A DNA stretch of 64,000 nucleotides from Kordia sp965283645 (GCF_965283645.1 NZ_CBDIPG010000001.1:682001-746000), one strand, 5' to 3'; positions 17,557 to 27,288 are shown, counted from the first letter of the stretch. Made by a program: numbers and translations. The notes: generated from the sequence alone by a model not told the origin.

Positions 17557-18993
17557 TTAAATGGATTCTGATAAGAATTTCAATGCTCCATAAAAAATTA
17601 CCATTGTTACAATCCATAAAATAATGAACCCAATAATTTTTCTATTTGCATACTTCAATTCACTTTTAAACTCGTCATCATCATTAAGAATTTTTGATAT
17701 ATCTCCTTCAGTTAAAAGATCGGTATTTTTAAGTTTCATTTTTTCATATCTATTTTTTATCCTATTTCTATTCGTGAGTACTAGAATAACCGAGTATATT
17801 AAATAGATAAATGAAATAACTAATAAAGATAAAAACATTATCGTTGCATCCTTAGTGAAAACGTCTTGAAAATCCACCTTATTCATTGTTCTTAGGATAA
17901 AGACAGATAGGAAAAAAGAAATATACAAAAAATTACTTTTTTGATAATTGACTGTTAACTCATTAAGCGATTCTCTAATTTCTATGAGAACCCTACTCAC
18001 TTCATCATTTAATTTACCACGAACCTCAATATATTTTGAAATATTTTCTTTTAAATAAATCTTGTAACCTGAAATAATTGAGTCATAAGCAGAATTATCT
18101 ATTGCAAGCGACTCTTCCTTTTTATACATTGAAATTATGTTTCTTACTAATCCTATCTTATCCGATATGTTACTTTCTGAAGCGTACACCCACTCGTTTA
18201 TCTCTGCATAGATTGAAAATTTTTCATCTAAATTATCGATAAGGACTTCTCCACTATGACGTTTGAGTCCATGAAGTTGAAAATTGAGTGAGTCTTCTCT
18301 AAGATAAGTAACATCTAAAATACTAGTTAATGAAAATAAATTTCTTAAAATTATTAATTTATTTTCAAGTTCATCAAAATGACCTGCTTTTGAAGTAATT
18401 TTAAAATCTGCACTTTTGTAAGGATAGTTTTTACTATTATCAAAATGAAAATACTCCCAACTACTATTTAATTCTTTTTGAGATTTAGCCTGATCATTGA
18501 CTCTAACTCTTTCAGTAAACAGGTTTGTTTCCTGTTGTTCGATAATATTAAAGTTTACAAATAAATTTGATGTAAGGGTTTTATTAATAGAATTGAGAAA
18601 ACTTAGTGGGGAAAGATTTTTGACCCATAAAGAGAATGCTGAAAAATCATACACATTGCAAGCGCCATTTAATATATTTTTTTGTACAACAAATTTAAAA
18701 GAAAGTGCATCATCTTCAAAAGGTCGTACATCTGATAATTTGAAGACAAAATCATCAGAGATACAATTATTCGTTTCCGCGTATGGCTCTCCTTCGTTTA
18801 TAAAAAAAAGTAAGACCCATCTATCATTCAATGGTCGGAAAAAATTTTCTATAAGCCTTTTATGATCCTCTGAAATAGAAATTTCAGAATCGAGACTTCC
18901 TTTAATTATCAATTTTTCAAAACGTTCTGTTACAGAGAGGTTTTTAATTTTAGATAAAAATAAACTATGCAATATTTCTGTAATATTTTTCAA
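17557..18993 (-). CDS. Unknown protein with three C-terminal membrane helices
   Basis: 478 residues. Residues 1-330 appear soluble with no known motif. Three hydrophobic segments follow (about 345-365, 378-402 and 452-472) with a cytoplasmic loop between the last two. This suits a membrane effector whose soluble domain receives a signal. It lies between the 19000-20019 gene (6-bp gap) and the helicase gene (8-bp gap), so the three are almost certainly one transcript and one system. Confidence 0.6.
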   Translation of the reverse strand: MKNITEILHSLFLSKIKNLSVTERFEKLIIKGSLDSEISISEDHKRLIENFFRPLNDRWVLLFFINEGEPYAETNNCISDDFVFKLSDVRPFEDDALSFKFVVQKNILNGACNVYDFSAFSLWVKNLSPLSFLNSINKTLTSNLFVNFNIIEQQETNLFTERVRVNDQAKSQKELNSSWEYFHFDNSKNYPYKSADFKITSKAGHFDELENKLIILRNLFSLTSILDVTYLREDSLNFQLHGLKRHSGEVLIDNLDEKFSIYAEINEWVYASESNISDKIGLVRNIISMYKKEESLAIDNSAYDSIISGYKIYLKENISKYIEVRGKLNDEVSRVLIEIRESLNELTVNYQKSNFLYISFFLSVFILRTMNKVDFQDVFTKDATIMFLSLLVISFIYLIYSVILVLTNRNRIKNRYEKMKLKNTDLLTEGDISKILNDDDEFKSELKYANRKIIGFIILWIVTMVIFYGALKFLSESI

Positions 18994-18999
18994 TAAAAA

Positions 19000-20019
19000 T
19001 TAACGTTTGAATTTATTATATACATTTTCTTCCTCTGTGAAAATTTTGATATACATTTGTCCACTATCAGTTTTATCCGATTCAATTATATCTTTAAAAT
19101 TTTCAATATGATCCTTGAATCTTAAATCAATATTATCAGTTATTTTAACTACACTTCTTGATCGTTTTTTTATATCTGGTTTTGAAATTACAAATGAAGG
19201 GTCAAAATCTATTTTTTTTGGTAATGACCTAATATTTTGCACCAATTTATCTTTTGAAAAAGTTTCATCAACAGGATAATAATCATCCAATAAAGAAGAA
19301 ATAAAATCTTCTATTTCAAAACTATTTCTTGATCTGAAATACCCAATAAAACTATTACGTAAAATCAAATGATCTGCTGGATGCTTTTTCTTAATTTTAT
19401 TAAGTGCTCTAGACTCAATTGAATCCATCGATTTTGAAGTATTATAACTATTGTCATGTTTTTCAAGTAATTCTAAATAGTCATCGTACCAGTATTTTGA
19501 ATGATTTACATCGAGTACATCAATTTCTTCTTCGATACTATTATCATTATTTACGTGTATTAACGCTGCTTTAAAAATTTTCTTATCCCATGGCAGTCCA
19601 CTTCTTAAAGAGAAAGAATTTTCATCTATATATTGATTATGATCTGCTTTGCATATGATAATTTTCTTTTTACCATCAATCTCAATGAATGTTTGAAATA
19701 GACTTCCTTTTAAAATTTTGACATTCATATTCCTACTATCCAAACGTTCTTGTGCTTTTATTTCTTTATCAAGTAATCTATCAGCACTTAATTTTACAGA
19801 ATTAGTGATGTCATTATTAGTAATAATATTTTCGATAACTTGTCTTATCTCAGTAATATTACTTTTAAAGATGAACACTTTTTTATGTGGATGAGTATTA
19901 ATTTCAGTGAATAATCTATTTGTATAATTTATTAACGTACTATTTGCACTAATGTTGATTTCTCTGATGGTATTGTTGGAATTATCTACATGATGTAGAG
20001 AAGAAAATAAAATATTCAT
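19000..20019 (-). CDS. Possible nucleoid-associated (NdpA-like) protein, first gene of candidate defence operon
   Basis: 339 residues. No catalytic motif. The arrangement ILKGSLFQTFIEIDGKKK-IIICKADHNQYID and later NHSKYWYDDYLELLE loosely recalls the 37-kDa nucleoid-associated family. That is pattern memory, not an alignment, and it may be an unrelated family. A degraded copy of the element palindrome lies 66 bp upstream (20085-20100), where it could control the operon 20019-15809. Confidence 0.4.
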   Translation of the reverse strand: MNILFSSLHHVDNSNNTIREINISANSTLINYTNRLFTEINTHPHKKVFIFKSNITEIRQVIENIITNNDITNSVKLSADRLLDKEIKAQERLDSRNMNVKILKGSLFQTFIEIDGKKKIIICKADHNQYIDENSFSLRSGLPWDKKIFKAALIHVNNDNSIEEEIDVLDVNHSKYWYDDYLELLEKHDNSYNTSKSMDSIESRALNKIKKKHPADHLILRNSFIGYFRSRNSFEIEDFISSLLDDYYPVDETFSKDKLVQNIRSLPKKIDFDPSFVISKPDIKKRSRSVVKITDNIDLRFKDHIENFKDIIESDKTDSGQMYIKIFTEEENVYNKFKR

Positions 20020-20084
20020 ATTTTTATTACTGTTATAAATAAGATTAACAATCTATAAAAGTAGTAAAAAAAACACATTTCTGA

Positions 20085-20100
20085 TTGAGGTTTTCCGTAA
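20085..20100. promoter_or_regulatory. Degraded copy of the TTACGG-N4-CCGTAA operator
   Basis: TTGAGG-TTTT-CCGTAA: the right arm is perfect and the left arm differs at two positions. It sits between the divergent genes starting at 20019 (minus) and 20230 (plus), in the same kind of position as the three perfect copies. Confidence 0.4.
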
Positions 20101-20229
20101 TGCAATATAAATAATTCATTAAAAACAATAATAATATATTTAGATAAACACTAAAATCAGCAACTTTTTCTAAATAAATTATTTCGGTTCTTGTTGATTT
20201 CTTTACTATTACTTATTATAATTCAGTCA

Positions 20230-20478
20230 ATGACAAAAAAAGAAAAAATTACCGTTTCTAACAACGGAGATCATTGGATTTGTATTTGCAATAACAACAC
20301 GATGAATAGTGGCTTTGATACCTGTGACAAAAACGGAGAATATATTGAACCGTTGGCTGATATTTGGACTGGCTTATACGCCTGTCTTGATTGTGGTCGT
20401 GTTATTAATCAAGAAACACATGAAGTAGTTACAAGAATAAAAGACCTTAGTTCATTTGGTATCACAGTGCAAAGTTAA
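20230..20478 (+). CDS. Small zinc-ribbon-like protein
   Basis: 82 residues from the ATG at 20230; the in-frame upstream extension is hydrophobic and unlikely to be translated. Cysteines are spaced as WICIC...DTC and YACLDCGRV, consistent with one zinc-binding knuckle. Small proteins with this C-x-C...GF..CD...W.G.Y.C..CGR pattern are common on bacterial plasmids and islands; their function is unknown. A strong terminator follows directly. Confidence 0.7.
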   Translation: MTKKEKITVSNNGDHWICICNNNTMNSGFDTCDKNGEYIEPLADIWTGLYACLDCGRVINQETHEVVTRIKDLSSFGITVQS

Positions 20479-20510
20479 AAAGTCATTTCTGTAATTTAGA
20501 AATGACTTTT
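20478..20510 (+). terminator. Rho-independent terminator
   Basis: A perfect 13-bp stem (20478-20490 with 20498-20510, core AGTCATTTCT) with a 7-nt loop and T-rich flank, immediately after the stop of the 20230 gene. Confidence 0.85.
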
Positions 20511-20636
20511 GTATTAATTTTTAGTTTTAAGTACTTCTTTTTTTCTTTTTTCCATTCAGTATCAAGTTTCAATACATTAAATATTCTATGAATTTTGATT
20601 ATGATATTTTGTCAGTTTGAATTGACACAAGAAGGA

Positions 20637-21128
20637 TTAAGCTTCTAAGTAGTGATGAGTAAGCATTAACGCAAAAGCATCAAAGATTCCCATTTGGTAA
20701 TGTTCAGCTTGTGTATTCTTTCTAATATCAGGCATACGAGATTGTAACTCTGGATACCAAGACGTAATTGTTTTGGATATTTTATATTTCGTATTTCCAT
20801 CGAATTGATTGAAAACACCTTTAATATCTTCTCGTGAGTATTTGAAGATTGGTAATTCAAGTTCTTCTGCTTCCTTTTCAAAAGCATCTATTACTTTAAT
20901 TACCCGCTTACTAATACGATTATCTGAATCAGTATAGTCACGTAATAGTATCAATGTTGGTCGGTATTCTTTAATGAATTTATGAAGTCTTTTCACATAT
21001 TTATCTTTGGTAAGTGGTCGTATTTTTGCAATACCATAATTGATTAATTCTTTAGGACTTTCGCTGATAACGTATCCCATACCAAAAGCATTCGGATACA
21101 ATGTGACGATGAGAGGGCTATTTTCCAT
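20637..21128 (-). CDS. RuvC/RNase H-fold-like protein, catalytic residues doubtful
   Basis: About 163 residues from the ATG at 21128; the ORF extends upstream without support. The pattern PLIVTLYPNAFGMGYVI, then TLILLRDY and the C-terminal DAFALMLTHHYL, follows the strand-helix layout of RuvC-like resolvases. The usual first Asp of strand 1 is absent, so it may be inactive or another RNase H-fold protein. It overlaps the upstream Xre gene by 11 bp and belongs to the replication/recombination block. Confidence 0.45.
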   Translation of the reverse strand: MENSPLIVTLYPNAFGMGYVISESPKELINYGIAKIRPLTKDKYVKRLHKFIKEYRPTLILLRDYTDSDNRISKRVIKVIDAFEKEAEELELPIFKYSREDIKGVFNQFDGNTKYKISKTITSWYPELQSRMPDIRKNTQAEHYQMGIFDAFALMLTHHYLEA

Positions 21129-21477
21129 AGCTATTATCAAGTTCAACGAGTCGATCAATAATAGTATCAAGCAGTACCAACCGCTTATCAATATGCGGTG
21201 CTTTCATTTCTTCAAGCAATCGTTCTTTCAAAGCAAGTGCATTACGCAAAGAGTTTTTAATGATTTCGGGATAATGGTTTTTAAACAGTTTCTCAATCGG
21301 TATTTTTAAAATAATGTGATACGAGAAAAGAATAAGAATATTAGCATCTGACTTGTGGTGTTCAATTTTTGAGAGGTTTCCAGTATCAACGCCAATCATG
21401 GTTGCCATGTCTTGGAGTGATACGCCCGTGCGTTCTCTGTAGCTTTTAAGTAGATGTAATTGTGATGCGTGTTTCAT
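21118..21477 (-). CDS. Xre-family transcriptional regulator
   Basis: 119 residues. The N-terminal HTH is classical (LKSYRERTGVSLQDMATMIGVDTGNLSKIEHHKSDAN, about 10-45). The helical remainder probably dimerises. Its gene overlaps the RuvC-like gene, so the two are co-translated. It is a candidate binder of the element palindromes, without direct evidence. Confidence 0.8.
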   Translation of the reverse strand: MKHASQLHLLKSYRERTGVSLQDMATMIGVDTGNLSKIEHHKSDANILILFSYHIILKIPIEKLFKNHYPEIIKNSLRNALALKERLLEEMKAPHIDKRLVLLDTIIDRLVELDNSYGK

Positions 21478-21632
21478 ATAAAATTTAGAGCGTTGGGGTT
21501 AAAATATTATTCAACGCTTGCAATATTTTATACGTTTTTGTTATTACATTATAGATATTCCATTTTGTAAATACTACAAAAAAATTTCGCGGTTCTGTCA
21601 ATTTTTGTGGACAGTTTGTGTATTGGTGGTAT

Positions 21633-22091
21633 TTATGGTTTCTTATCCTTCCAGAATTGTATTTTCTTTAATCCCTGTGAAGATACTTCACGGTACATAT
21701 TTGTATGTTTAATTATTGTAGTGTGAAGTTGCTTCACTGATGTATTGACGTTAAGTTCACTGGTGTTGAATGTATAGTAGAGTTTACGTGCTTGTTTTCT
21801 GTCGCTGGCTTTAAATACAAGACTTCCCTGTTCATTTTTAACGACAATCAATCGTTTATATACTAATTGGGAAATGGCAGTCGAAACAGCCCTATTTGAG
21901 AGACCAGTTTTTCTCATGAAAAACTGTTGCGAGACCCAATCCCATTGCTTGTATTTTCCAGTTCGCTGATCTTTCCAGCCATAGGTTTGACGAATGATGA
22001 CAAGAAGTACTTTGAGTTCTGCATATCCCAAATCTTTTAAAAGAATATCAAAGATGATATTGGGAACGTTGGTGTGATATATGTAAGCCAT
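21633..22091 (-). CDS. Replication-protein-O-like winged-helix protein
   Basis: 152 residues. Residues about 10-95 (FDILLKDLGYAELKVLLVIIRQTYGWKDQ, then MRKTGLSNRAVSTAISQLVYKRLI) match the N-terminal domain of phage replication protein O and related plasmid initiators. It probably recognises an origin of the element, but I could not find iterons. The C-terminal tail is basic and unstructured. The gene lies just downstream of the tyrosine recombinase gene. Confidence 0.65.
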   Translation of the reverse strand: MAYIYHTNVPNIIFDILLKDLGYAELKVLLVIIRQTYGWKDQRTGKYKQWDWVSQQFFMRKTGLSNRAVSTAISQLVYKRLIVVKNEQGSLVFKASDRKQARKLYYTFNTSELNVNTSVKQLHTTIIKHTNMYREVSSQGLKKIQFWKDKKP

Positions 22092-22142
22092 CCTAGTAGT
22101 ATAACGATAGTCATGTTTACAATATAGATAGTCGTGTTTGTA

Positions 22143-23036
22143 TTAGTCAATATTTAAGGGATGCTTTACTACTTGAGAACGTAAATGTTCTGCAGTCGAA
22201 GAAAGATAAATTGTTGTTGTTTTAATGTCACTATGCCCCATCATTTTAGAAAGGCTAAAAATATCACAACCACCTTCAAGCATAAGAGTTGCAAAGGTAT
22301 GTCGAAGTGTGTGAATGGTAAAATAGAGTCCCGAAGCTTCTCGTAATTGATTTACGAGAAGTTTTAATCCATTTTCTGAATACCCTTTATTCCTATTTGA
22401 AGAAACGAAAAATTCTGGACAGGTTTTACGTTGTTTTTTGCGTTCTAAGAGATACTTTTTAAGAGATTGAGCTAATGTGTAACTTATAGGAATAATACGG
22501 TCTTTATTACCCTTTCCTTGCCTTACAAAGACCGTTAGATTTTCAAGATCAACATCATTCAATTTCAAATTCAGTAATTCGTTTTTTCGGAGTCCTGTAA
22601 AAAGAAACATGGAAAACATTGCATGATTTCTATATTTCAAAAAACGATGAGTATAAGGGTAATTGTACACAACTTCAAGGAGAAAAAGAGCATCTCTTTT
22701 CTTCATAGCTTTAGGAAGTGACTTCTCTCTTTTAGGCAGTTCAAGATTTTCTATAAAGTTTTCCTCCAAATGTTTTTTTGTAACACACCAATTAAAAAAT
22801 ACTTTAAGTGTCATGTAATAGGTTCTGTATGTTGCAACTGACCATTTCTTTTGTACTCTACCAATTAAGAAATAGTTATGAACTACTTTTTCATTTAATT
22901 CATCAGTAGTATTTACTTCCATAGTTCTGCAAAATGCACCAACTTTTTCTCGATATCGTTTTGTTGTCATATCCGAAACTCCACGTATATAGCTGGAATA
23001 ATAACAAAAATCCTCAAGTAATAATTCAATGTTCAT
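22143..23036 (-). CDS. Tyrosine recombinase/integrase, XerC/D type
   Basis: 297 residues from the ATG at 23036. An N-terminal SAM-like domain (about 5-90) is followed by the catalytic domain with Arg (FTGLRKNELLNL), HTLRHTFAT, the second His in MGHSDIKTTTIYL, and the nucleophile Tyr in that segment. All R-H-R-H-Y residues are visible, so it should be active. It may act in dimer resolution or as the recombinase of an older element now nested inside the comM element. Confidence 0.9.
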   Translation of the reverse strand: MNIELLLEDFCYYSSYIRGVSDMTTKRYREKVGAFCRTMEVNTTDELNEKVVHNYFLIGRVQKKWSVATYRTYYMTLKVFFNWCVTKKHLEENFIENLELPKREKSLPKAMKKRDALFLLEVVYNYPYTHRFLKYRNHAMFSMFLFTGLRKNELLNLKLNDVDLENLTVFVRQGKGNKDRIIPISYTLAQSLKKYLLERKKQRKTCPEFFVSSNRNKGYSENGLKLLVNQLREASGLYFTIHTLRHTFATLMLEGGCDIFSLSKMMGHSDIKTTTIYLSSTAEHLRSQVVKHPLNID

Positions 23037-23165
23037 ATCTGTTGTAATCAGTAAACATATCACTATTTCTTAAGGATTTTAGGGACACCTTCACGCGATA
23101 GGTGGTAGCCAAGAGCTATTTTTTTACCCTTAAATCTCTTCAAAACGTTGAAAAATAAGGGGATT

Positions 23166-23233
23166 TGGTGGACCTGACAGGACTCGAACCTGCCACCTCG
23201 TCAGTGCAAGTTCTGCGGTGACCAGCTAATTCC
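23166..23233 (-). pseudogene. Decayed tRNA-like sequence (3' part intact, Ala-UGC-like)
   Basis: On the minus strand the T arm is intact (GCAGG-TTCGAGT-CCTGT, 23193-23177) and followed by CAGGTCC-A-CCA, a normal acceptor end with encoded CCA. Upstream, GGAATTAGCT and CTTGCAC resemble the 5' end and the anticodon loop (TGC) of a tRNA-Ala. The D arm is shortened, the anticodon stem pairs poorly and the acceptor stem has two mismatches. It lies between two tyrosine recombinase genes, where such sequences usually mark an old attachment site. The rest of 23037-23415 shows no gene. Confidence 0.55.
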
Positions 23234-23415
23234 AATATAACGTTATTTTATAAAGGTTTTAGAGAAATCTTGTAGTATTTACAAGCAATTTTTCGGCACC
23301 ACCTTCCCGCACAAAATTGAGCAAAGAAATAGTAATACACTTACTTAAATATGCTTCTTTTGAAGCGTTAATTATAAATGTATCGACAGTATTAGTATAG
23401 CATGTAATTATACTT

Positions 23416-24372
23416 TTAAAAGATAATTTCTTGAATAAAACTTCTTGAGTTTTCAGATTTGATAGAACGCAAATACTGCTCTGTCATTCTTGTTGTGGTA
23501 TGTCCCATTACATTCATAATACTAATAATATCAGCATTTTGTTTTGCTAATTTACAAGCGAAAGTATGTCTGAATCGATGTAAATGAAATTTGACACCAG
23601 ATAACTTCACATATTTTTTTACCCATGATCGTAATCCATACTCAGTGTAAGGTTTGTCAAATTGTGAGGAAATAATCAATCTTTCGCATTTAGTTTTTCT
23701 TATTTCACGCTCTTTTAAGTACGCTTTTAATTGAAACGATAGTGAGTAATGAATAGGTATATATCTATTTTTTTTAGATTTAGATGTATCAGCATTTATA
23801 AACAGAGTATTAGTTTGAAAGTCTATATCGCTAACCCTTAATGCAAGTAATTCACCCCTGCGTATGCCTGTGTAGAGTAGCAAACTTACAATAACTAAAT
23901 CACGAGCATAAATAAAATCATTTTCTCTTGAATATAAGGTTATAGAAGAAATTATTTTAGTTACCTCTTCATCGGTTAATGCTCTCTCATCCTCATATTT
24001 CGGTATTGGTGGTTTTATAATCTTAGGGCTTATCTCTTCTTTTAAATAATGATAGTGTTCTAACCATCGAATAAAAGCCACTAGTTTATTATAATATGTT
24101 TTGATTGTAGATGGTTTAATTCCTTGAACAAATTTCTTTCCAACTTTTCTTTTTCTAATACTGATACGTTTGAAAAACTCTTGTAACGTTTGCGGATGTA
24201 AATCTGAAAGCTCTTTTATCTCGGGCATTATTTTTTGAAACGTGGAAAATACTTCTCCATAACTTTTAATTGTTTTGGAACTTAACTGTTTAGTATATCT
24301 ACAAGCCGAAAGATATTCTTTAAATAACGGTTTTAATTCAGTTAGTTCTGATGGGTTTTGGGAATTTGGCAT
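23416..24372 (-). CDS. Second tyrosine recombinase/integrase
   Basis: 318 residues. N-terminal core-binding domain (about 15-110), then catalytic residues: Arg in YTGIRRGELLAL, HLHRFRHTFACKLA, and His plus Tyr in MGHTTTRMTEQYL. The set is complete. It resembles the 22143 recombinase in layout but is clearly diverged. The tRNA-like remnant lies just downstream of it. The 234 bp upstream (24373-24606) hold only a short inverted repeat (TAGTAC/GTACTA near 24373). Confidence 0.9.
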   Translation of the reverse strand: MPNSQNPSELTELKPLFKEYLSACRYTKQLSSKTIKSYGEVFSTFQKIMPEIKELSDLHPQTLQEFFKRISIRKRKVGKKFVQGIKPSTIKTYYNKLVAFIRWLEHYHYLKEEISPKIIKPPIPKYEDERALTDEEVTKIISSITLYSRENDFIYARDLVIVSLLLYTGIRRGELLALRVSDIDFQTNTLFINADTSKSKKNRYIPIHYSLSFQLKAYLKEREIRKTKCERLIISSQFDKPYTEYGLRSWVKKYVKLSGVKFHLHRFRHTFACKLAKQNADIISIMNVMGHTTTRMTEQYLRSIKSENSRSFIQEIIF

Positions 24373-24606
24373 AGTACCATGATATAAGTACTAGCTTTAG
24401 TTGAATAGATCAGCCTTTACAAAAAGGTGTGTCTATATCCATTCTTCTTTTCCGTTGTACTTATATTGATGATCTCTTACTATTATTAAGTCCTTTGAGT
24501 TGAGTCCTAATAGATGATTAACACCTTATTTTAGAGCTTTTTATGACTCTTCGACAAGAGTTCATACTTTAAACTACTAATTTTGATAATCTTTTTTGCT
24601 ATTAAA

Positions 24607-27228
24607 TTAGTTTCTTCTTTTTCTTAATTCAGCAGTATATGTTTTGAGAACATCTATATCTGCTTTTACCTCTTCAGCACTTGGCAAACTTTGAATTAAC
24701 TCGCCAGTGCTATCATGACCAGAAAACATATTGGAGCATTTAGTCATATTGTCTTCAATAATTTTATAATCATCTATAGTAAGATCAATTACCTTACTCA
24801 ATCGTAAGGTATGGATTTCTCTGCCAAATCTTTTCACAGCACCATTCAAAACTAATTCTTCAACAAGACGCTCCCATGTTTCTCTTATCAGACTATAAAT
24901 AGGTCTCACATGCTGTTTATAAACTTCTTCCGTTTCATTACGTTCTATATTTTCCAATGATTGGAGGTTTTGATTAAGTATTGATATTCTTCTTTTAACG
25001 GTTAAGGCATCCCAAGGTGGGTTTTTAGCTAAGATTCCTGTTTCAGTTTTTTTCCTCGTAAGGCTTTTAACATCAATAGGGCAGTTTTTTTTCCTAGATA
25101 CTTCTTGGAGCATCATCAAAAAAGTAATATCATGAGTAAAAACTATTGTTTGCCGCACCAAAGACTCCTCGATAATCCGCCTAGAAATCGTATCTCTCCA
25201 TCTATGGTCAAGTGAAGATACAGGGTCATCAAATATTATTGCAGATTTATGTTCTGATATTGAAAGTTCAGAGAAAAATGTAGCAAGCGAAATACAACGA
25301 TGCTCTCCTTCACTTAATATATCTTTTAAACTGATATTAACTCCATAAGATGTATCTAATTGTAAATAATGATATTGTTTTCCTCTAGCTCCCTTAGTAT
25401 TAGCTATAATATTTATGTTTTTAAAGCCAAGTTTTTGTAGTTCTGCTTTAAAATTCTCTTTCAAGTTATTTGTTACATAACTATCAGTGATACCATTACT
25501 GCATATAGTTATATTTGTTGTTCGACATTGAGCAATGCATTTTTTTAGAGATTCAATACTTCTCTTTCTATAGATTTCTTCAGTAATTTGCTTTTCATAC
25601 TTCTGAAGTTCTTTAATAGCTGATAAGTTTCTAAGCTCAATTTCTAATGATATTAATTCTTTTTCAACTGATACTTTACTTAATTTAACATTTTCTTCTT
25701 CTAGTGTATTTACAAGGGTTTCTATAATTGTAATTGGCGTACTTTCAAACCTTGGAACTTCTATAGCCTCGATATTTTTAGGATTTTCATAGAGTTTTAA
25801 CACATTTTTTTGCTCTGTATTCAGAGTATTTATAAAACTTGCCTGTTTAACATTAAATCCTTCAAATAATTCTTCAATCTCTTCGATTGTTGGAGTGTGT
25901 TGTGTAAAATCAAAATCTAGGTTTGTATAATAGTTTTTCCATTCTTCTAATTTTGTTGATGCAATATCCAATTGCTTTTGTAAATCAGCTTTTACAAAGC
26001 TTTCGAAGTTGTTAAATCTTTCTTTAGCATCATCTCCAAGGTCTTGAAGGCAAAGTGGGCAATTTGAATTTTCACGTGTATTTGGAAATACAGTATCTCC
26101 AACTGAACGGTCATAAAACTTCCTAGCACTTTCCCATAATATTCTCCAATGTCCATTTCCAACATTTTCTATTGGTAAATTTGAAAATGCTTTCTCAGAA
26201 GCAGTTTTTGATACTTCGTTTGCTAAAAAGAAATTATTTATAACTGTTTTTGAATCCGTAAGTGTCTTTTCTATAAAACCAATTTCAATAATTTTGTATC
26301 TACCTTTGAGATTATTAAAACGTCTAATTTTTTTTTTATTATCTTCAATTACTTTTTTTGGATCTTTTGCTTTAAGTTTAATAATACTAGTTTCCAACTC
26401 TTTTATTCTAGCTTCTGATTCTTCAGTATGTTTGGTATGTGTTTTTAATTCTTCAATTTTTGTTTTGTCATCTAACACTTTTAGAAATTTAGAAACCTCT
26501 GTTTCATATTCTTTAATTAGAAATCTAAAATCAAAGGAAGAAGCTATCAATTTCCCTTTTTCTGTATTTATTTTTTCTTCAACTTTTTTACAACATTGAG
26601 CCAGCTTTTCAAGAACTATTAATCCAGAAGGAATGAATGCTATTTCATCTTCGTCCTCTATGTAATGATTAGCACTTTGTGTATCAAATACATCAACTAC
26701 TTGAAGTATTTGATCATTCAAGTGATTGTCCTTCCATACTACCGAGCCTGACCGACCACTTTCGGTACTATACTCTAGTTCTGCAATTTGTTGCTTTTGA
26801 TCACTATTCTCTATAAAAAGATTTGAATTAATAATTGGTCTTATTCCACGTGTATTGCATATATGTTTTAAAATACTAACATAGCTAGATTTTCCAGAAC
26901 CATTGTCTCCATAAATAACTGTTAATCCATTGGGAGAAAACTCTAGTTCTTCGCCTTCTTTTAAAGCATTAATATTTTCGGTATTGTATATTTTAGAAAG
27001 TGTAACTGTTTCTTCACTATCTGAACTCTCTACCAAAGCTTTAAGTTCTTCAGTACCAAGAGCGTCAAACTTTAGTTCAGAGATTCCATTTTCAGACTTA
27101 CAGATATTTACTAATTCATCAATATCTTCATCTTTTAAATCATTATTCTTAATAATCCGACTAACCGCTTCTTGCCAAAACTGAGGCTTATCTTCTATCC
27201 ATTCAATTATATCTTGTAGTATAGGCAT
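24607..27228 (-). CDS. RloC/PrrC-like AAA ATPase with zinc hook (possible anticodon nuclease)
   Basis: 873 residues. ABC-type ATPase halves: Walker A GDNGSGKSS (107-115), signature LSEGEHR (638-644), Walker B AIIFDDPVSSLD (about 663-674) and H-loop His699. They flank a long coiled coil with a CPLC zinc-hook motif at 390-393, the plan of RloC. The C-terminal domain contains RETWE, VKRFGREIH and CSNMFSGHD; an R-x3-E then His arrangement recalls the PrrC/RloC tRNA nuclease site, but spacing differs and this is unproven. Known relatives cut tRNA in response to phage or DNA damage. A perfect element palindrome lies 61 bp upstream. Confidence 0.7.
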   Translation of the reverse strand: MPILQDIIEWIEDKPQFWQEAVSRIIKNNDLKDEDIDELVNICKSENGISELKFDALGTEELKALVESSDSEETVTLSKIYNTENINALKEGEELEFSPNGLTVIYGDNGSGKSSYVSILKHICNTRGIRPIINSNLFIENSDQKQQIAELEYSTESGRSGSVVWKDNHLNDQILQVVDVFDTQSANHYIEDEDEIAFIPSGLIVLEKLAQCCKKVEEKINTEKGKLIASSFDFRFLIKEYETEVSKFLKVLDDKTKIEELKTHTKHTEESEARIKELETSIIKLKAKDPKKVIEDNKKKIRRFNNLKGRYKIIEIGFIEKTLTDSKTVINNFFLANEVSKTASEKAFSNLPIENVGNGHWRILWESARKFYDRSVGDTVFPNTRENSNCPLCLQDLGDDAKERFNNFESFVKADLQKQLDIASTKLEEWKNYYTNLDFDFTQHTPTIEEIEELFEGFNVKQASFINTLNTEQKNVLKLYENPKNIEAIEVPRFESTPITIIETLVNTLEEENVKLSKVSVEKELISLEIELRNLSAIKELQKYEKQITEEIYRKRSIESLKKCIAQCRTTNITICSNGITDSYVTNNLKENFKAELQKLGFKNINIIANTKGARGKQYHYLQLDTSYGVNISLKDILSEGEHRCISLATFFSELSISEHKSAIIFDDPVSSLDHRWRDTISRRIIEESLVRQTIVFTHDITFLMMLQEVSRKKNCPIDVKSLTRKKTETGILAKNPPWDALTVKRRISILNQNLQSLENIERNETEEVYKQHVRPIYSLIRETWERLVEELVLNGAVKRFGREIHTLRLSKVIDLTIDDYKIIEDNMTKCSNMFSGHDSTGELIQSLPSAEEVKADIDVLKTYTAELRKRRN

Positions 27229-27288
27229 ACATTTATCTTATTTTAATTCCATTTAGAAATCAATTTAAGCAGAAATACGATCTAAAAA

